Shown here one piece after another: positions 1 through 3,918 of a stretch of DNA of 6,374 nucleotides (within the stretch, counting starts at the first letter, position 1; every line of letters starts with the position of its first letter). The notes under the pieces were generated by a model. The model did not search any database. It saw only the letters and a program-made list of their open reading frames with translations, and was not told where the DNA came from. A program made the position numbers and the translations under genes. Source of the DNA: Elusimicrobiota bacterium (GTDB lineage Bacteria > CG03); contig JAGHAG010000064.1 in assembly GCA_021161625.1 (NCBI GenBank), forward strand, positions 1 through 6,374, written 5' to 3'.

Positions 1-17
1 AATCTCCTAATTTCGCT

Positions 18-45
18 TCATTTTTCATTTGTCATTTTTAATTTT
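18..45. repeat. Four-unit 7-bp tandem array, TCATTTT type
   Basis: Four consecutive heptamers start at 18, 25, 32 and 39: TCATTTT, TCATTTG, TCATTTT and TAATTTT. The period is exact, but AT-rich low complexity lowers confidence that this is more than chance. Its company with two other short-period repeat types supports it being real. Confidence 0.6.
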
Positions 46-47
46 TA

Positions 48-102
48 TAATCCCCCCTATTTCCCCCCTTTTTCAAAAGGGGGGAATACAAAGGGGGATT
101 TT
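48..102. repeat. Nested C-run/G-run palindrome (REP-like element)
   Basis: The inner arms are a perfect 12-bp inverted repeat, TTCCCCCCTTTT at 61-72 and AAAAGGGGGGAA at 75-86, separated by two bases. An outer imperfect pair lies around them: AATCCCCCCT near 49-58 and AAAGGGGGATTT near 90-101. Similar nested C5/G5 palindromes recur as dispersed elements in many bacterial genomes (from general knowledge, not searched). It could form a strong hairpin in RNA of either strand. On the plus strand the outer arm is followed by a T-rich run (99-111), so a weak terminator role for a plus-strand transcript is possible. On the minus strand no U-run follows. Confidence 0.8.
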
Positions 103-112
103 CATTTTCTTT

Positions 113-144
113 GTCACTTCGTCACTTAGTCACTCTGTCACCTT
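113..144. repeat. Four-unit octamer tandem array, GTCACYTN type, first copy
   Basis: GTCAC recurs at exactly 113, 121, 129 and 137, with variable trinucleotides TTC, TTA, TCT and CTT between. On the minus strand the unit reads close to AAGGTGAC. Confidence 0.85.
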
Positions 145-148
145 TCTT

Positions 149-166
149 GGCGAATGGTAATTCGCC
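149..166. repeat. Perfect 7-bp inverted repeat, GGCGAAT/ATTCGCC hairpin
   Basis: GGCGAAT at 149-155 and ATTCGCC at 160-166 are perfect reverse complements around the loop GGTA. It sits midway between the two four-unit octamer arrays, with a CGCTACAATC tail to the right. It resembles a widespread family of short palindromes with GGCGAAT stems and CTACA flanks that I recall from many bacterial genomes; this was not searched. Confidence 0.72.
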
Positions 167-179
167 CGCTACAATCCTT

Positions 180-211
180 GTCACCTTGTCACTTAGTCAC
201 CCTGTCACCTT
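180..211. repeat. Four-unit octamer tandem array, GTCACYTN type, second copy
   Basis: GTCAC recurs at 180, 188, 196 and 204 with trinucleotides CTT, TTA, CCT and CTT, closely matching the first copy 67 bases away. Both arrays end in GTCACCTT and are soon followed by CTTTCTTG (142-149 and 213-220), which suggests duplication of a longer unit. Confidence 0.85.
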
Positions 212-266
212 ACTTTCTTGTCTCCATATCATTTTATCGCAGACCAAGGGTCTCGAGCTACATTTC

Positions 267-301
267 CGACCTCCGACTTCTGACTTCCGACATCTGACTT
301 C
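267..301. repeat. Five-unit 7-bp tandem array, YGACTTC type
   Basis: Heptamers start at 267, 274, 281, 288 and 295, reading CGACCTC, CGACTTC, TGACTTC, CGACATC and TGACTTC. A degenerate sixth unit (TGCTTCC) follows. Period and core (GAC) are exact, but the unit differs from the octamers on both sides. Confidence 0.82.
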
Positions 302-311
302 TGCTTCCCTT

Positions 312-351
312 GTCACCTTATCACTTTGTTACTTTGTTACTTTGTTACTTT
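312..351. repeat. Five-unit octamer array overlapping the permease 3' end
   Basis: Units start at 312, 320, 328, 336 and 344: GTCACCTT, ATCACTTT, then three identical GTTACTTT. The last two units overlap the end of the permease gene, whose stop codon occupies 337-339. The three identical units suggest recent local expansion. Confidence 0.85.
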
Positions 352-1857
352 ATTGTTCAAATTTATCAGGTGCGCTAAAAGAAAAAAAACTGACATTATT
401 AGATAGCCAATTGCAATAGAGGAAAAATTTATTTCAAGTTTTGGCGAATGAATAAAACCAAAAAGAGCAAGAAAAAAACACATTAAAGAAAAGGCAAACG
501 CTTTTTTGAATTTTAAATCTGTAAGTTCTGCAACAATTGCTCCCCAGAAAAGTCCTGTCAAAATTGCTCCCTGTGAAAGAGCATTTTGCCCCTGCCAGTG
601 AACTCCTGCTTCAAGAAGTTTTGCAATAAATCTGTCATTAACAAGAGTTCCTGCGGTTTGAAGAACAGAATTTATTTTACTTACAAGAAGATTTGAGACA
701 TGGGGAATTAAGGCAACTGCAACAGCAAGGCTGTGCCTATGAGGTGTTGCAGTGAATGCCTGCCCTGTTATAACAATTCCCACAAAAACAAGCATCGGAG
801 CAACTGCTGCAATAGGAATAAGGTGATACAGAAACTGAATCAAACCAAAAATTGCAGAAAAAAATATCACAATTCCAACACCAAGAGCATAACCGCTTCT
901 GGCATTTAATCTTTTGTATGCAGGATGTCCAATGTAAACTGTTGTGGGAAACATACTTCCAAAAATTGCTCCTATCATTGTTCCTGCTCCGTCCATTACC
1001 TGGCAGGTTCCCACAGGATATTTATCTCCTGCTGCCTGTGCAGATTCAACATTATTCATTGTTTCAATAAAATTGTAAATTTCAATCGGTATGATTATTG
1101 TAAAGATAAAAGGATATTTGAAAAGAAGTTTAAACCCGTTTATCAAATCTGAAAAAACAGGAACTGGCAGATGAAATGATACATTTTCAAATGTGATTTT
1201 TGAGTGTCCCATAAAAAGTGAAATTACAGTTGCAACAATTATTGCAAGAAGCCCTGCGGGTATATTTGCAGGGAAGCGGACCCTTGCTATTAAACCTGTA
1301 AAAACAATTGCAAGAGAAACAAATCCAACCACAGGGTCTTCAAAAATTTCTGCCATTGGAACCGTCGCAATCCAGACAATTGCAATTCCTGCAAGGGTTC
1401 CAAGCATTCCTGCCCGAGGTGTGATTTTTTTCAAATAAGGACCAAAAATACTTCCAATTGCTTCAATAATGCCACCAATAAAAGCACTTGCAACACCAAT
1501 CTGCCACGCATAAAGAGATGCGTTTTCTATGCCTTTTGCTTTTAATGAAAAGTAAACAGGTCCGACAATTCCAAAAAGATATACAAACATAACAGGAGTG
1601 CTGATGCCATAAGGAAGCGCTGTCACATCAGTTCTTCCTTCCTTTAAAGCAAGTTTTCTCGCGAGATTTGCATAAAAGAAAAGCCCAACAATAAGAGAAA
1701 CAGAAACACCGGGGAGAATTCTTCCAAAAACAATCTTCCCGCTCATGCCAAAAACAGAAAGACATACACCTGTTGAAATTACAATGTTTGCAAGATTGTC
1801 TGAAAAAAGAGCCCAGAAAGCAGTGAGGTCGTCTTTTGAAAAAAGAGGATACTTCAT
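337..1857 (-). CDS. NCS2/AzgA-like nucleobase permease (xanthine/uracil/adenine type)
   Basis: This 506-residue polytopic inner-membrane protein has about 13-14 hydrophobic segments and belongs with the NCS2 nucleobase:cation symporters, nearest by eye to the AzgA-like branch. Family hallmarks are ALPYGISTP near 80-88, equivalent to the P-x-G-I-N/S-x-P element that helps form the substrate site; ETMNNVESAQAAGDKYP near 265-281; MDGAGTMIGAIFGSMFPTTVYIGHPAYK near 288-315; and NARSGYALG near 318-326. The acidic and polar residues in the ETMNNVES segment are the probable substrate and cation contacts by family analogy. The ATG start lies in a 4-nt overlap with the rph stop and has no convincing Shine-Dalgarno sequence, so reinitiation by ribosomes leaving rph is likely. 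Substrate is undetermined: guanine, hypoxanthine, adenine, xanthine or uracil are all possible. The last four codons (K-V-T-K) and the TAA stop lie inside an octamer tandem repeat, so the original C-terminus may have been altered. Confidence 0.87.
   Translation of the reverse strand: MKYPLFSKDDLTAFWALFSDNLANIVISTGVCLSVFGMSGKIVFGRILPGVSVSLIVGLFFYANLARKLALKEGRTDVTALPYGISTPVMFVYLFGIVGPVYFSLKAKGIENASLYAWQIGVASAFIGGIIEAIGSIFGPYLKKITPRAGMLGTLAGIAIVWIATVPMAEIFEDPVVGFVSLAIVFTGLIARVRFPANIPAGLLAIIVATVISLFMGHSKITFENVSFHLPVPVFSDLINGFKLLFKYPFIFTIIIPIEIYNFIETMNNVESAQAAGDKYPVGTCQVMDGAGTMIGAIFGSMFPTTVYIGHPAYKRLNARSGYALGVGIVIFFSAIFGLIQFLYHLIPIAAVAPMLVFVGIVITGQAFTATPHRHSLAVAVALIPHVSNLLVSKINSVLQTAGTLVNDRFIAKLLEAGVHWQGQNALSQGAILTGLFWGAIVAELTDLKFKKAFAFSLMCFFLALFGFIHSPKLEINFSSIAIGYLIMSVFFLLAHLINLNNKVTK
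1854..1857 (-). promoter_or_regulatory. ATGA stop-start overlap, rph to permease
   Basis: The minus strand reads ATGA, the permease ATG overlapping the rph TGA. The preceding bases (AGCCCTCAATTT) hold no Shine-Dalgarno match, so translation of the permease probably depends on ribosomes finishing rph. Confidence 0.85.
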
Positions 1858-2573
1858 AAATTGAGGGCTTTTTTTATTGCAGATTTCTGAATTTCAATAA
1901 TTTCCTTTATTCCCTTTCTTGCAAGTTCAAGCAGTTTGAAAAAATCCTCATGAGAGAAAACTTTTTCCTCTCCAGTTGCCTGTATTTCTGCAAAGTTTTC
2001 TCCATCTCCCACAACATTCATATCACAGGTTGCAAGCACATCCTCATCATAATCAAGGTCAAGAAGGAGTTCGCCCTCTACAATTCCACAGCTTACAGCA
2101 GCAAGATATCCTTTAACAGGAAATCCAAAAATCTGCCTTTCCCTCTCAAGTTTTTTGAAAAAAAGATAAAGCGAAACAAATGCTCCTGTAATTGAAGCGC
2201 ACCTTGTTCCTCCGTCTGCCTGCAAAACATCACAGTCAACAAAAACCGTTCTTTCGCCTATAGCCCCCAGATCAAGCACACACCTCAAACTTCTTCCTAT
2301 AAGCCGCTCTATTTCTCTTGTCCTTCCAGAAATTTTCATGCGTTCTCTTCTGTTTCTGGGAACTGTTGCATAGGGAAGAATTGAGTATTCTGCTGTAAGC
2401 CATCCTGTTCCAGACCCTTTCAGGTGGGGCGGGACTGACTCTTCCATCGCCACACTTGTCAGAACCTTTGTCCTGCCAAAAGTTGTAAGGGTTACCCCTG
2501 AGGAGATTCCTTCAAACTCAGGAACGATTGTAATCTTCCTTAATTCAGATGGCTTCCTTCCTTGTTTTCGCAT
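1854..2573 (-). CDS. rph: Ribonuclease PH (tRNA nucleotidyltransferase)
   Basis: RNase PH is a phosphate-dependent 3'-to-5' exoribonuclease that trims the 3' trailer of tRNA precursors and releases nucleoside diphosphates; the family works as a hexameric ring in the cytoplasm. The 239 residues match the family's usual length, with no fused RdgB domain. The start is fixed by the family-typical opening (MRKQGRKPSELR) and a strong Shine-Dalgarno sequence. Visible motifs are RRERMKISGRTREIERLIGRSLR at about 75-97, with Arg84 in the conserved GRT; DCDVLQADGGTR at 113-124, where Thr123/Arg124 correspond to the phosphate-binding site; LDLDYDED at 171-178, with the catalytic Asp pair 172/174; and DMNVV at 184-188. 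Small departures are Cys125 where Thr is usual, and EIQATGEE near 196-203 where the usual form is close to EVQGTAEG. It overlaps the gene before it by 29 nt and the permease after it by 4 nt. Confidence 0.97.
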   Translation of the reverse strand: MRKQGRKPSELRKITIVPEFEGISSGVTLTTFGRTKVLTSVAMEESVPPHLKGSGTGWLTAEYSILPYATVPRNRRERMKISGRTREIERLIGRSLRCVLDLGAIGERTVFVDCDVLQADGGTRCASITGAFVSLYLFFKKLERERQIFGFPVKGYLAAVSCGIVEGELLLDLDYDEDVLATCDMNVVGDGENFAEIQATGEEKVFSHEDFFKLLELARKGIKEIIEIQKSAIKKALNL

Positions 2574-3918
2574 TTCTTATCACCTGCCATATTATCATAG
2601 AAAAAAATACAACACTTATAAAGATTAGTGAAATGTGCCTTAACCTGTTTTTTTGAACTCTTTCATACTCCTTTTGAGAAAGAAGTCCGCGAACATCATA
2701 TTTCTTAAATTTCCGCAACTGGTCAGCATATTCCAGAAGAAAAAAAGCAGTGCTTCCCAAAGGAGTAATTGAATAAACATTTTCTTTTTTCATGTTTTGT
2801 AAAACAAAATTCATACGGTTTTTATCTTTAAAAAACATAATTCTTGACGAAGGGATATGAGAAAATTTGTTCCATAAATTTTCATCTTTTAAAAAGACGA
2901 AAAATTTTTCATCAACACAATCTTCCACTTTTTTGTAAGAAGTTTTTCGAGCAAGAATTTCCTGTGTATTTTCACTCAAAAAAAGAACTTTTCCCTTTTT
3001 TGGAAAGAACAGAACAATACCATCGGATAATTCCCCCACAAAAAAAGATTTTTCTGGAAAGGTCACTATTTTTAAAATTTTGTATTTTTTGTTGCAGAAA
3101 AGAACTGCGGTTTTTGTGTCAAACCTTGCAAAAAAGATTAAACCTTTCTTTGTTCTGGCAATTTTCTTGATAACATACGGAACTTCTGAAAGAACCTTTT
3201 CAGGTTTCTGGTATAAGGGACCTGCGTAAATGTTTGAGGAATTTTTAGAAACTACTGAGAAAATGTTTTTTCTGCCGTCGCAAATATAATCTGTAATAAA
3301 TTCACCTGCCTCTGTTTTAAAAACCATTTCATTGCGCCTTAGTTTCGTATCAATAAACCACAGGGAATTTGCTGTTTTGTAGAAAATAAATCTGTCTAAA
3401 AAACTTTTCACTCCTGAAAAAAAGTGGGGATCTGTGAGGATGAGGGTTCTTTTTTTATTGTTGTATGTGAGAAGGAAGTTAGTGTCTTTGTATGACTGAA
3501 AAAGAAAACCATCTTTAAATTTAACAGGGCTTCCAAAAAAATCTTCCTGATGAATGCTTTTTGGTTTTGAAAGACCAAGGAACTGGAACACTTTGATAAG
3601 ATTTTTGTCTATGTCAAAAAAGATGCCTTTATAGGGAAGAACTACTTTCATACGAACAGGGTCAAAAAAAATTTTTGCCTTTAGATTTACATCTATGTAA
3701 AGCATCTTTCTTAAACTCATATTTGAAATTTCTATTTCAAGAAGATTTGAAAAAATCGTAACTTTTTCTTTGAGGACCTTAACCTCATAAAAGTCCTTTT
3801 CTGTTACAGGTTTTTTGTAAAAAAGCGTTATTTCAAATTTTCCCCTACAAAAATTTTCAAAGATTTCTTCAGAAAACAGAAACTGACTGAAAAGTAAAAT
3901 CAGAAAAAAAATTCTCAT
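2545..3918 (-). CDS. Unrecognised exported, C-terminally membrane-anchored protein with SHOCT-like segment
   Basis: I do not recognise this 457-residue protein. Residues 1-16 form a short signal peptide (Met-Arg-Ile, then a Phe/Leu-rich core ending LFS before Glu-Glu). Residues 17 to about 390 have no membrane segment and alternate short hydrophobic beta-like stretches with Lys/Asp/Gly turns (for example DGIVLFF, KGKVLFL, KFFVFL), which would suit a beta-sandwich followed by a propeller-like fold; that fold is inference. Residues 398-426 fit the SHOCT pattern: Leu/Phe heptad positions, then G-L-L-S-x2-E-Y-E. A hydrophobic helix at about 429-447 follows, then a basic tail (RNAKTRK). Predicted topology is an extracytoplasmic body, one C-terminal membrane pass and a cytoplasmic tail. 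It starts in a 4-nt ATGA overlap with valS and its 3' end overlaps rph by 29 nt, so it belongs to the same transcription unit. Composition is very rich in Phe and Lys. The reading frame is intact, and its clean junctions on both sides argue that it is a real gene. Confidence 0.88.
   Translation of the reverse strand: MRIFFLILLFSQFLFSEEIFENFCRGKFEITLFYKKPVTEKDFYEVKVLKEKVTIFSNLLEIEISNMSLRKMLYIDVNLKAKIFFDPVRMKVVLPYKGIFFDIDKNLIKVFQFLGLSKPKSIHQEDFFGSPVKFKDGFLFQSYKDTNFLLTYNNKKRTLILTDPHFFSGVKSFLDRFIFYKTANSLWFIDTKLRRNEMVFKTEAGEFITDYICDGRKNIFSVVSKNSSNIYAGPLYQKPEKVLSEVPYVIKKIARTKKGLIFFARFDTKTAVLFCNKKYKILKIVTFPEKSFFVGELSDGIVLFFPKKGKVLFLSENTQEILARKTSYKKVEDCVDEKFFVFLKDENLWNKFSHIPSSRIMFFKDKNRMNFVLQNMKKENVYSITPLGSTAFFLLEYADQLRKFKKYDVRGLLSQKEYERVQKNRLRHISLIFISVVFFSMIIWQVIRNAKTRKEAI
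2579..2585 (-). promoter_or_regulatory. Strong Shine-Dalgarno sequence for rph
   Basis: The minus strand reads AGGTGAT, then five bases (AAGAA), then the rph ATG at 2571-2573. This is a seven-base match to the canonical anti-16S sequence at good spacing. It lies within the last codons of the upstream membrane-protein gene, which stops 29 nt further on. It decides the rph start and allows initiation independent of the upstream gene, unlike the other two internal junctions. Confidence 0.88.
3915..3918 (-). promoter_or_regulatory. ATGA stop-start overlap, valS to membrane-protein gene
   Basis: On the minus strand these four bases read ATGA: the ATG start of the exported-protein gene and the TGA stop of valS share two bases. 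The 20 bases before the ATG lack a good Shine-Dalgarno match, which favours termination-reinitiation coupling and supports the chosen start. Confidence 0.85.

Larger units (their letters stand above)
1..336. other. Gene-free repeat-rich intergenic region downstream of the permease
   Basis: No convincing gene is present. An open frame on the plus strand from 111 to 419 encodes only repeat-derived VTLSL-like runs and crosses into the permease antisense, so it is not annotated. The stretch holds 7-bp and 8-bp tandem arrays and two hairpin-forming palindromes, listed separately. Positions 212-266 are unique-looking apart from a minor 5-bp inverted repeat (AGACC at 241-245, GGTCT at 249-253). Confidence 0.85.

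Noticed and set aside
61..86. Intrinsic terminator of the operon
   Set aside because: The hairpin is strong, but on the minus strand it is followed by an A/G-rich sequence, not a U-run, and it lies about 250 bases past the stop.
241..253. AGACC/GGTCT inverted repeat as a hairpin or operator
   Set aside because: The arms are only 5 bp with a 3-base loop and nothing supporting around them; such pairs are expected by chance.
113..351. CRISPR array
   Set aside because: The repeats are 7-8 bp direct tandem units without unique spacers of regular length; the 35-base gap between the two octamer arrays occurs only once. No cas gene is present.
111..419. Open reading frame of 102 codons on the plus strand
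   Set aside because: Its product is translated octamer and heptamer repeat (VTLSL-like runs), it overlaps the permease antisense, and no ribosome-binding site is seen. Repeats free of stops in this frame explain it.
844..1438. Plus-strand frames opposite the permease
   Set aside because: They are antisense to conserved NCS2 motifs and have no family resemblance or ribosome-binding site.
2545..3918. Membrane-protein gene as a decayed pseudogene, given many homopolymer A/T runs
   Set aside because: The frame is intact over 457 codons, has a signal peptide and C-terminal anchor at sensible places, and joins both neighbours by precise overlaps.
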